Assembly: GCA_041627475.1 (NCBI GenBank)
Contig: JBFKQZ010000046.1
Span: 1-15,637 of the forward strand
Reading direction: 5' to 3'
Source of the DNA: JBFGFG01 sp041627475
Lineage (GTDB): Bacteria > Actinomycetota > Nitriliruptoria > Nitriliruptorales > Nitriliruptoraceae
Length of the DNA stretch: 15,637 nucleotides
The notes under the pieces are model-generated. The model was not told the DNA's origin and made no database searches. It saw only the letters and a program-made list of their open reading frames with translations. Below, piece by piece: positions 6,965 to 13,781 of the stretch; position 1 is the first letter of the stretch; each line of letters begins with the position of its first letter. Both the position numbers and the translations under genes were made by a program.

Positions 6965-8643
6965 GACGGGATCTCCTCGTCGACGGTGAGGCGCCCACGG
7001 ACGAGCAGGACCAGCGGGATGCTGGCCACGGCGACCACGGTCAGCGCGGGCAGGCCGACCAGGTCCCAGAGCGACTCCGACGCCAGCTCGTAGACCCACA
7101 CGGCGAGGGTCGAGAAGCCGAACGGGCGCAGCAGCAGCACGACGGGCAGCTCCTTGAGCGCGTCCACGGCGACGAGGACGAACGCGACCGCGAGGCCGGA
7201 GCGGGCGAGCGGGGCGTGGATGCGTGCCACGACGCGGCGCGGTGCGGCGCCGAGGCTCATCGCCGAGCTCGTCATCGACGGGCTGACCTTGTCCATGCTC
7301 GCCTCGACGGCGTTGTTGGACAGGGCGAGGAAGCGCACGACGTAGGCGAGGACCAGCCCGGCCACCGAGCCGGTCACGAGCGTGGCGCCCCAGTCCAGAC
7401 CGACGAGGTCGAGCGCGCTGTCGAGCCCGGCGAGGATCAGGAGCACGCCGATGGCGACGACCGGGCCCGGGACGGCGTAGCCGATGGCGGTGAGCCGGGC
7501 CAGGCCGCGGGTGAGCCGGTCGGGGGCGAGTCGTGCCGCGTTGACGACGACCAGGCCGACGAGGACGCAGAGGGCCGCGGTGACGCCGGCGATCAGCAGG
7601 CTGTTGCCGAGGTACTCCAGGTAGCGCGGGTCGAAGCCGCCGTCGGTGCCGGCGAGGACCTCGGTCGTGGTCCACGTCACGAGCCGCAGGACCGGCGCCA
7701 CGAAGGCGACCCCGACGACGGCCAGACACGTGGCGGTCGCCGCCCAGCCCTTCCAGCCGGTCAACGGCACCGGGGCGATGCCGGGGGTGCGGCCGGTGGT
7801 CTGCGCGTAGCTGGCGCGACCGCGCAGCGCCCGCTCGACGACGATGATCGTCACGGCGAAGACCAGCACGACCGCGGCCAGCTCTGCCGCGGCGGCGCGG
7901 TTGAACATGCCGTTCCACACCTGGTAGACCGCGACCGACACGGTCCGGACGTTGAAGTACTGGATGGTCGCGAAGTCGGTCAGCGTCTCCATCGCGACGA
8001 GCGCCCCGGCGGCCGCCAGCGACGGCCGGGCGAGCGGCAGGACGACCCGGCGTGCGGCGCGCAGCGGGCCGTGGCCGAGGGTGCGCGCGGCCACGTACGT
8101 CGTGCGGGCCTGCTCGGTCAGGGCCGCCCGGGCCAGGAGGTAGGTGTAGGGGTAGAGCGCCAGCGACAGCACGACGACGGCGATGCCGAGGCCCTGCGGT
8201 GCCCGTACGAGCAGCTCCCAGCCGAGCACGTCACGGGCGAAGGTCTGCAGCGGCCCCGGCGCGTCCAGCAGCGAGACGCTCACGAACGCGAGCACGTAGG
8301 CAGGCACGGCGAGCGGCAGCACGAGCAGCCACGACAGCGCGCGGCGGCCGGGGAAGGTGTACGTCGCCACGAGCCACGCCAGCCCGGCGCCCAGCGTCGT
8401 CGCTCCCACGACGACACCGAGCATCAGCACGACCGTGTCCCGCAGCATGGCCAGCAGGCCCGTCTCCCAGAGCAGGACCCAGACGTCGGTGCTCGGGTCG
8501 AGGATGCTGCCAGCGACCAGCGCCACCGGGAGGACGACGACCGCCGCGACGACCCCGACGGCCACCCGCCACCCGGTGCGGCCGCCACCGACCCGCGTCC
8601 GGACCGTGGGTCGGACGTCTGGCAGCGGCGGCGCGGTGCTCAT
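6961..8643 (-). CDS. Ferric iron ABC transporter, fused two-domain permease
   Basis: This integral membrane protein of about 560 residues contains two copies of the binding-protein-dependent permease domain, about twelve helices in total, as in FbpB/SfuB/ThiP-type systems. The two cytoplasmic EAA-type coupling loops are visible as ARTLGHGPLRAARRVVLPLA and SAMSLGAAPRRVVARIHAPL. Each would dock to one ATPase subunit. It forms the Fe(III) channel together with the ATPase and the lipoprotein encoded on either side. The start is ATG 8643, sharing one base with the binding-protein stop (TGATG); GTG 8646, giving one more residue, is equally possible. The stop overlaps the ATPase start (GTGA). All three transporter genes are in canonical order. 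Confidence 0.93.
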   Translation of the reverse strand: MSTAPPLPDVRPTVRTRVGGGRTGWRVAVGVVAAVVVLPVALVAGSILDPSTDVWVLLWETGLLAMLRDTVVLMLGVVVGATTLGAGLAWLVATYTFPGRRALSWLLVLPLAVPAYVLAFVSVSLLDAPGPLQTFARDVLGWELLVRAPQGLGIAVVVLSLALYPYTYLLARAALTEQARTTYVAARTLGHGPLRAARRVVLPLARPSLAAAGALVAMETLTDFATIQYFNVRTVSVAVYQVWNGMFNRAAAAELAAVVLVFAVTIIVVERALRGRASYAQTTGRTPGIAPVPLTGWKGWAATATCLAVVGVAFVAPVLRLVTWTTTEVLAGTDGGFDPRYLEYLGNSLLIAGVTAALCVLVGLVVVNAARLAPDRLTRGLARLTAIGYAVPGPVVAIGVLLILAGLDSALDLVGLDWGATLVTGSVAGLVLAYVVRFLALSNNAVEASMDKVSPSMTSSAMSLGAAPRRVVARIHAPLARSGLAVAFVLVAVDALKELPVVLLLRPFGFSTLAVWVYELASESLWDLVGLPALTVVAVASIPLVLLVRGRLTVDEEIPS

Positions 8644-9647
8644 CACTCGTACCCGGCGCGGGCCATCAGCTCGATGGCGTCGGCGTTCCGCCGGCCGAAC
8701 TCGGCGGCGTTGAGCGGGTCGACGGTGAAGTCACCGAACTCGCTGATGATCGGGCCCGGGGCCACGTCGGGGTTCACGGGGTACTCGTGGTTGCCCTCGA
8801 CGAAGACCTCCTGGCCGTCGGTGGCGAGCCACTCGAGCAGCTGGCGGGCGAGCTCGGGGTCGTCCGCGTTGGCGGTGACGCCGGCACCGGAGACGTTGGC
8901 GTGGACGCCGCGACCGTCCTGGTCCGCCCAGAAGACCTCGACCGGGAAGTCGGGGTCGTCCTCGAGCAGGCGGGCGAGGTAGTAGTGGTTGGTGATGCCG
9001 ACGTCGCAGGTCCCCGCGGCGATGTTCTCGAGGATGGCGACGTCGTTGTTGAGGATCTCGGCGTCGTCGGCCCAGCCCTCCACGATCTCCAGCGCCCGTT
9101 CCTCGCCCTCGTTGGCGATCAGGCTCGCGACCAGCGACTGGGTGTAGACGTTGGTGGAGCGGCGCAGGCACAGCCGGCCGTCCCACGCGGGCTCCGCGAG
9201 GGCTGCGTAGGTCGACAGCTCGCTGGGGTCGACACGGTCGGGGGCGTAGACGATGGTGCGGACACGCTGCGACAGCCCGAACCAGAGCCCGTCGGGGTCG
9301 CGAAGGTTCTCTGGGACGGCACTGTCGAGGACGTCGCTGTCGAGCGGCTGGAAGATGCCCTCGTCGGCGGCGAGCGCGAGGTTGCCGGCGTCGACCGTCA
9401 TGTAGACGTCCGCGAGCGTGTCCTCGCCCTCCGCGGCGATCCGTTCGCGGAGCTCCGCGTCACTGCCGAACAGGAACTCGACGTCGATGCCGGTCTCGTT
9501 CGCGAACTCGCCGAACGCCCGCTCGAGGTCGTAGTGGCGTCCGGAGTAGACGCGGACGACGTCGTCGTCGCTGTCGGTGCAGGCGGTCAGGCTGGCTGCG
9601 AGGGCCAGGGTCAGGGCGACCAGGACGGTCCGGCGGAGGGCACGCAC
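8643..9647 (-). CDS. Ferric iron ABC transporter, substrate-binding lipoprotein
   Basis: The protein has 334 residues from the start chosen here. Residues 1-23 form a lipoprotein signal peptide: arginines 2, 5 and 6, a hydrophobic core, and the lipobox LTAC with Cys23 as the lipid-anchored residue. The mature part follows the FutA/FbpA family of ferric-iron binders: VVRVYSGRHYD (30-40), DVYMTVDAGNL (80-90), LWFGLSQRVRTIVY (121-134), WDGRLCLRRS (155-164) and the iron-ligand tyrosine pair in ITNHYYLARLL (218-228, Tyr222-Tyr223). It would capture Fe(III) at the cell surface and pass it to the permease. The frame opens at TTG 9656, but GTG 9647 has GAGG nine bases upstream, whereas TTG has none at proper spacing. 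The promoter is overlapped by an iron box (9689-9707). Confidence 0.92.
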   Translation of the reverse strand: MRALRRTVLVALTLALAASLTACTDSDDDVVRVYSGRHYDLERAFGEFANETGIDVEFLFGSDAELRERIAAEGEDTLADVYMTVDAGNLALAADEGIFQPLDSDVLDSAVPENLRDPDGLWFGLSQRVRTIVYAPDRVDPSELSTYAALAEPAWDGRLCLRRSTNVYTQSLVASLIANEGEERALEIVEGWADDAEILNNDVAILENIAAGTCDVGITNHYYLARLLEDDPDFPVEVFWADQDGRGVHANVSGAGVTANADDPELARQLLEWLATDGQEVFVEGNHEYPVNPDVAPGPIISEFGDFTVDPLNAAEFGRRNADAIELMARAGYE

Positions 9648-9688
9648 AGGGAGCAACCTCGTGGGGGCGTGGCGGGAGGAGTGAGGAT

Positions 9689-9707
9689 GTTGGTAAGGGT
9701 AACCTTA
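9689..9707. promoter_or_regulatory. DtxR/IdeR-type iron box between the iron operon and the FAD enzyme gene
   Basis: The 19-mer GTTGGTAAGGGTAACCTTA matches TTAGGTTAGGCTAACCTAA at 14 of 19 positions. It includes the palindrome GGTAAGG-4-CCTTACC (9692-9709) and the window-wide core GGTAAGGGTAACCT. It covers the candidate -10 of the transporter operon. It is also within 72-90 bases of the divergent FAD oxidoreductase start, so one bound repressor could control both directions. Confidence 0.8.
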
Positions 9708-9730
9708 CCCGTCCCCTGTCGTCCGTCGAA
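9702..9730 (-). promoter_or_regulatory. Promoter of the ferric iron transporter operon
   Basis: On the minus strand TTCGAC (9730-9725) and TAAGGT (9707-9702) are separated by 17 bases and resemble -35 and -10 elements. The -10 lies inside the iron box, the classical layout for DtxR-type repression. Transcription would start near 9695, about 48 bases before GTG 9647. Confidence 0.55.
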
Positions 9731-9778
9731 CCCGTGGGCGGGGGCCGAACGACCGCCAGCCGCCGCCCGGAGGCACCC

Positions 9779-11155
9779 GTGACCGACTCGACCGACGTGC
9801 TCGTGGTCGGCGGTGGGCCCACCGGGCTCGCCGCCGCGCTCGGCGCGGCCCGTCGCGGCCACGCGGTGACCCTCGTCGAGGCCGGTCCGCGCCTCGGCGG
9901 CATGGCAGCGAGCATCACCGTCGCCGGGCAGCGGGTCGACCTCGGCAGCCACCGACTGCACCCCAGTGCCCCGCCCCGGGTGCGGGCGCTGCTGGACGAG
10001 CTGCTCGGGAACGACCTCCAGGTGCGCCGGCGCAACGGCCGCCTGCGCGTCGGGGGGAGCTGGGCCCGGTTCCCGCTGGACCCGGCCGACCTCGTGCGCA
10101 GTCTCCCGTTCGGTCTGGCCGCACGGATCGGCACCGACCTGCTGGCCGGTGCGGCGCGTCCGGACCGCGAGGCACCCGACGACAGCTACGCCGACGTCGT
10201 GCGGCAGCGCCTCGGCCGCACTGTCCTCGAGCACTTCCACGGGCCCTACGCCACCAAGCTCTATGGCGTCGACCCGGGGACGATCGACGGGGACGTCGCG
10301 CGCCGTCGCATCGCCCTGACCGGCCTCGGTGACGTGCTCTCCCGGCTGCGTCGCACCCGCCAGCCGTCGGGCTCGACCTTCCTCTACCCGCGGCTCGGCT
10401 ACGGCCAGGTCGTCGACCGGCTCGCCGAGCAGGCAGCTGCCGCCGGCGTGGACGTGCGCACCGGGACCGTCGTCGACGAGGTGCGTCCCGCCGCCGGTGG
10501 CGGTGTGCGCGTCGTCTGCGACGACGATCGCGGACGCGACGTCGGGCGCGTGCTGTGGACCGCGCCGCCGGGTGCCCTGGCCGCTGCTGCCGACCGCCCG
10601 CCGGTGGACCTCGACCACCGGGCGCTGGCGCTCGTCTACCTCGTGGTCGAGGGCGGTCCGTGGCTGCCCTGGGACGCGCACTACGTGCCGACGCCCGGCG
10701 TGCCCTTCGTGCGGCTGTCCGAGCCCCGCAACTACCGCGACGGTCCCGACCCCGACGACGTCACCGTGCTCTGTGCCGAGGTGCCCTGCAGCGTCGGCGA
10801 CGCCACCTGGACGGCCGACGACGACACGCTCGCAGCCCGCGTCCGGGTCGGCATCGAGCGGCTCGGCCTGCCCGCCCCGGCAGCCGTCGACCACCACGTC
10901 GTGCGGCTCCCGCGGGTCTACCCGCTGCTGCGGCGCGGCGACGCGGCGCGGCTGCAGACCCAACTGGCGGACCTCCAGGAGGTCCCGGGCGTCACGCTCC
11001 TCGGCCGGCAGGGCCTGGGGGTGGCGGACAACCTCCACCACGTGCTCGCGATGGCGCTGGCGGCGGTCGACTGCCTCGGCCCCGACGGGACCTTCGACGA
11101 CGCCGCGTGGGGTCGCCACCTCGACGACTTCGCCCAGCACGTCGTCGAGGACTGA
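9779..11155 (+). CDS. FAD-dependent oxidoreductase (PPOX / UDP-galactopyranose mutase-like)
   Basis: This 458-residue flavoprotein opens with a Rossmann dinucleotide-binding motif, VLVVGGGPTGLAAALGAARR, with glycines 11, 13 and 16. Glu34 lies at the end of the second strand (LVEAGPRLGGMA). DLGSHRLHP (54-62) and the C-terminal GRQGLGVADNLHHVLAMALA complete the FAD site of the amine oxidase/protoporphyrinogen oxidase/UGM clan. The middle part (NGRLRVGGSWARFPLDPADLV and LEHFHGPYATKLYGVDP) looks more like UGM-like enzymes found in polysaccharide clusters than like HemY, but I cannot fix the reaction. GTG 9779 is preceded by GGAGG at five bases; an upstream GTG at 9734 would only add a poorly conserved stretch. 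It is divergent from the iron transporter, shares the iron-box intergenic region, and converges on the glycosyltransferase gene six bases away. Confidence 0.85.
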   Translation: MTDSTDVLVVGGGPTGLAAALGAARRGHAVTLVEAGPRLGGMAASITVAGQRVDLGSHRLHPSAPPRVRALLDELLGNDLQVRRRNGRLRVGGSWARFPLDPADLVRSLPFGLAARIGTDLLAGAARPDREAPDDSYADVVRQRLGRTVLEHFHGPYATKLYGVDPGTIDGDVARRRIALTGLGDVLSRLRRTRQPSGSTFLYPRLGYGQVVDRLAEQAAAAGVDVRTGTVVDEVRPAAGGGVRVVCDDDRGRDVGRVLWTAPPGALAAAADRPPVDLDHRALALVYLVVEGGPWLPWDAHYVPTPGVPFVRLSEPRNYRDGPDPDDVTVLCAEVPCSVGDATWTADDDTLAARVRVGIERLGLPAPAAVDHHVVRLPRVYPLLRRGDAARLQTQLADLQEVPGVTLLGRQGLGVADNLHHVLAMALAAVDCLGPDGTFDDAAWGRHLDDFAQHVVED

Positions 11156-11161
11156 GGTCGG

Positions 11162-12769
11162 TCAGCCCGTGGCGGGCAGGTCGCGGTTGAGCTGGCGCCA
11201 CACCGTCGGCAGCACGCGCCGCAGGTAGCGACCGAGGCGCACGAAGCTGTCGCCGGACTCGCGGAACCGGTAGCTGATCGGGACCTCGTGGTAGCGGAAG
11301 CCACGGGCGACGAGGTCGATCGTCAGCACCTGTGCGTAGTTGTAGTCATGGGGGATCTCGGCGGCGCGCACGGCGGCCGGGCTGAACGCCCGGTAGCCGG
11401 TCTGGCCGTCGGTGACGGGCTGGCGCACCGTGAAGCGGACCCAGCGGGTCAGCACCTGGTTGCCGAACCGACGGTGCGGCCGCATCCACTCGATGTCGCC
11501 CGCGAAGCGCGAGCCCGCGACGTAGTCGGCCTCGCCGTCGAGGACGGGGGCGACGAGCGTCTCGAGCTCCGCCGGGTCGTACTCGCCGTCGGCGTCGCAG
11601 AAGGCAGTGGCTGCGGCGCCGTGCTCGTCCGCCCACGCGAAGCCGGTCCGCACGGCGGCGCCGAGACCGCGGTTGCGGTCGTGCTGCACGACCTCCGCAC
11701 CGGCGGCGCGCGCCCGGGCGACCGTGTCGTCGGTGCTGCCGTCGTCGACGACGAGGACCGTGACGGGTCGTCCGCGGACCTCCGACGGTGCCCGGGCGAT
11801 GACCTCTGCCACCCGCGGGCCCTCGTCGAGCGCCGGGAGGAAGAGCACGACCGGAGCGTCGTCGGCCACGTCCAGCGGGGCCGGCCGGTCGGGTCGGCGG
11901 CGCGGCAGTCGCAGCGCGCCGACCATGCTCGGGGCAGGTGCGACGACGGCGACGGCGCCCACCGCGAGCGACCACGCCGTCTTGACCGCGTGGAGGCCGA
12001 GCGCGATGGCCATGCCCTCGGTGGCCGGCACGCCGGTCGCGACGAGGCCGGCCGTGGCGGCGAGCTCGTAGGTCCCGATGCCGCCGGGCGTCACGGCGAC
12101 GAGCTGGCCGGCGATGGCGGCGGCGAGGACGAGGACCGCGCCGGCGGCGCCGAGCTCGACGCCGAAGACGCGGGCGACCTGCCACACGAGCACGGCCTCG
12201 AGCAGCCACGCCGTGACGACCAGGGCGACGACGCCGAGTCCCGGCAGTGCGCCGAGCAGGCCGCGTCGCCGGCCCAGCCACCACAGTGCAACGGCGCCGA
12301 GCACGCCGACGACGGCGGCGACGACGGCCCCGGCGGGGCCGAGGAGGTCGGCCACCACCCGCGGGCCCGCGACCACGCCGAGCAGCAGGAGGGCCACGAC
12401 GTCGGCGCTGCGCAGCGCCACCGTGGACGCCGTCGCCGAGCGCACGTCGATGCCGGCACGGCGGACGACCGACAGGACGCGCAGCGGCTCGCCGAGCCGC
12501 AGCGGCAGGACGTGGTTGCCGCCGAGTGCCAGGTGGATGCCGGCCAGCGCGTGGCTGCGCGAGAGCTCCGGCAGCACGCGGTGCCAGGCCTCGGCGCGCA
12601 GCAGGAACGCCGAGCCGAAGGCGGCCAGGCCGACGAGCACGCCGCCGGGGGCGCCGGTGACGGTGGACCAGGCCGCGGCGAGCGCGGCCGTGTCGACGGC
12701 CGTGACGAGGAAGGCCACGGCGGCCACGGTGGCGAGGGTGGTGAGCAGTGCGACGGTGCGGCGGGGCAT
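11162..12769 (-). CDS. Flippase-like membrane domain fused to a GT2 glycosyltransferase
   Basis: This 535-residue protein has two domains. Residues 1 to about 285 are a multi-pass membrane domain of the LPG_synthase_TM/UPF0104 type, recognisable by LRLGEPLRVLSVVRRAG (90-106), RSADVVALLLLG (120-131) and VAVTPGGIGTYELA (224-237). Residues 305-535 are a family 2 glycosyltransferase of the DPM1/polyprenyl-phosphate sugar synthase type, with VVDDGSTDDT (340-349), the metal-binding FCDADGEYDP (390-399), YVAGSRF (416-422) and DGQTGYRAFS (454-463). The second domain would load a sugar onto a polyprenyl phosphate and the first may help move it across the membrane. In fusions of these families that I know, such as AglD-like proteins, the GT2 domain usually comes first; here the order is reversed. 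ATG 12769 shares one base with the epimerase stop (TGATG), so the pair is coupled. The frame open to 12856 is not used. Confidence 0.88.
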   Translation of the reverse strand: MPRRTVALLTTLATVAAVAFLVTAVDTAALAAAWSTVTGAPGGVLVGLAAFGSAFLLRAEAWHRVLPELSRSHALAGIHLALGGNHVLPLRLGEPLRVLSVVRRAGIDVRSATASTVALRSADVVALLLLGVVAGPRVVADLLGPAGAVVAAVVGVLGAVALWWLGRRRGLLGALPGLGVVALVVTAWLLEAVLVWQVARVFGVELGAAGAVLVLAAAIAGQLVAVTPGGIGTYELAATAGLVATGVPATEGMAIALGLHAVKTAWSLAVGAVAVVAPAPSMVGALRLPRRRPDRPAPLDVADDAPVVLFLPALDEGPRVAEVIARAPSEVRGRPVTVLVVDDGSTDDTVARARAAGAEVVQHDRNRGLGAAVRTGFAWADEHGAAATAFCDADGEYDPAELETLVAPVLDGEADYVAGSRFAGDIEWMRPHRRFGNQVLTRWVRFTVRQPVTDGQTGYRAFSPAAVRAAEIPHDYNYAQVLTIDLVARGFRYHEVPISYRFRESGDSFVRLGRYLRRVLPTVWRQLNRDLPATG

Positions 12770-13731
12770 CAGGCGGCGTCCGAGGTCGTGGTCAGCAGGC
12801 CGGCGCCGTGCAGCTGGTCGGCGAGTCCGGCGCGGAGGGGGACGAGGGGCTCCCACCCGAGCAGGTCGGCGGCACGGCGGGTGTCGGCCCAGGTGCGGGC
12901 GGGGTCGCCCGGGACCGGCGCGACCGGTCGCACGGGCACCGGCCGGCCGGCGAGCTCGCCGGTCAGTCGCAGGACCTCGCGCAGCGAGACCGGGTTGCCG
13001 CTGCCGAGGTTGCAGACCGTGCCGGGCGCGAGGTCCCGCCTGGTCGCGGCGACGACACCGGCGGTGATGTCGTCGACGTGGGTCCAGTCACGCTCCTGCC
13101 ACCCGTCGCCCCGCAGCGGGAACGCGGGCCCGCCGTCGAGCGCGGCCAGCATCCGTGCCACGGCCATGTCGGGACGCTGGTGTCGGCCGTAGACGGTGAA
13201 GAAGCGCAGGGCGACCGTCGGCACGCCTCGCGACGCGTAGGTCGCGCACAGCTGCTCGACCGTGGCCTTGGTCACGCCGTAGGGGCTCACGGGGGAGGGC
13301 GTCGTGGCTTCGTCGACGGGCCCGTCCGGCGCGCCGCGCAGGACCGACGACGAGGACGCCACCACGACGCGGTCGACGGGCGCGTCGAGGGTGGCCTCGA
13401 GCAGTCGCTGCGTGACGAGGACGTTGTCACGGACGTGGTCACCGAAGCCGTCGCCCCAGCTGGCCTGGACGCCCGGCTGGCCGGCGAGGTGGACCACGAC
13501 ACCGGCGTCGGTCAGCAGCGGGGCCAGGTCGGCCGTCGCGAGGTCGGCCCGCGTGACGCGGAGCAGGTCCGCGCGCGGATGTGCTGCGAGGTCGCGCAGC
13601 GCCGCCTGCATGCGGGGCTGGTCCGCGCGGTCGACGAGATGGACGGGGGTGCCGTCGGCCAGGAGGCGGTCCACGACCGTCCGCCCGATGAAGCCGGCAC
13701 CACCAGTGACGAGGTGGGTGGGAGTGTCCAT
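12769..13731 (-). CDS. NAD-dependent sugar epimerase/dehydratase (extended SDR)
   Basis: This 320-residue enzyme has the NAD-binding loop TGGAGFIG (9-16), VVVASSSSVLRG (122-133) with the catalytic serine, and the catalytic YxxxK as Tyr151-GVT-Lys155. FFTVYGRHQRPDMA and RDWTHVDDITAGV follow, as in UDP-glucose/UDP-glucuronate 4-epimerases. It would act on a nucleotide sugar in the cytoplasm; 4-epimerisation is the most likely reaction but the sugar is unknown. It is the first gene of a two-gene unit with the flippase/GT2 fusion, so its product probably feeds that transferase. The ATG at 13731 lies only about eight bases from the candidate -10, implying a leaderless or almost leaderless transcript. 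No Shine-Dalgarno sequence is visible. A strong iron box sits within the promoter. Confidence 0.92.
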   Translation of the reverse strand: MDTPTHLVTGGAGFIGRTVVDRLLADGTPVHLVDRADQPRMQAALRDLAAHPRADLLRVTRADLATADLAPLLTDAGVVVHLAGQPGVQASWGDGFGDHVRDNVLVTQRLLEATLDAPVDRVVVASSSSVLRGAPDGPVDEATTPSPVSPYGVTKATVEQLCATYASRGVPTVALRFFTVYGRHQRPDMAVARMLAALDGGPAFPLRGDGWQERDWTHVDDITAGVVAATRRDLAPGTVCNLGSGNPVSLREVLRLTGELAGRPVPVRPVAPVPGDPARTWADTRRAADLLGWEPLVPLRAGLADQLHGAGLLTTTSDAA

Positions 13732-13738
13732 GCGCGGG

Positions 13739-13768
13739 AGACTAGGTAAGGCTCACCTAAATCGCCAA
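13739..13768 (-). promoter_or_regulatory. Promoter of the epimerase/glycosyltransferase operon
   Basis: On the minus strand TTGGCG (13768-13763) and TAGTCT (13744-13739) are 18 bases apart and fit -35/-10 elements. The iron box occupies the spacer. Transcription would begin at or next to the ATG at 13731. Confidence 0.5.
13742..13760. promoter_or_regulatory. DtxR/IdeR/DmdR-type iron box upstream of the epimerase operon
   Basis: CTAGGTAAGGCTCACCTAA matches TTAGGTTAGGCTAACCTAA at 16 of 19 positions and the Streptomyces-type variant TTAGGTTAGGCTCACCTAA at 17 of 19. It is the best of the three boxes. It shares the core GGTAAGGCTCACCT and lies 10 bases upstream of the epimerase start codon, between the candidate -35 and -10. 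Confidence 0.85.
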
Positions 13769-13781
13769 GCGCGTGCGCTGG

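Noticed and set aside
6965..7918. N-terminal extension of the ABC ATPase frame.
   Set aside because: It overlaps the permease gene completely; the ATPase start at 6964 has a Shine-Dalgarno sequence and a GTGA overlap typical of this operon.
4440..8982. Long plus-strand open frames (4440-6560, 5945-7093, 6199-8982) opposite the iron transporter operon.
   Set aside because: They mirror the codon periodicity of the minus-strand genes and show no domain pattern, only His/Arg/Gly/Asp-rich low-complexity translation.
9611..11140. A 509-codon minus-strand frame opposite the FAD oxidoreductase.
   Set aside because: The plus-strand frame has a clear Rossmann motif and FAD-site residues; the opposite frame shows none.
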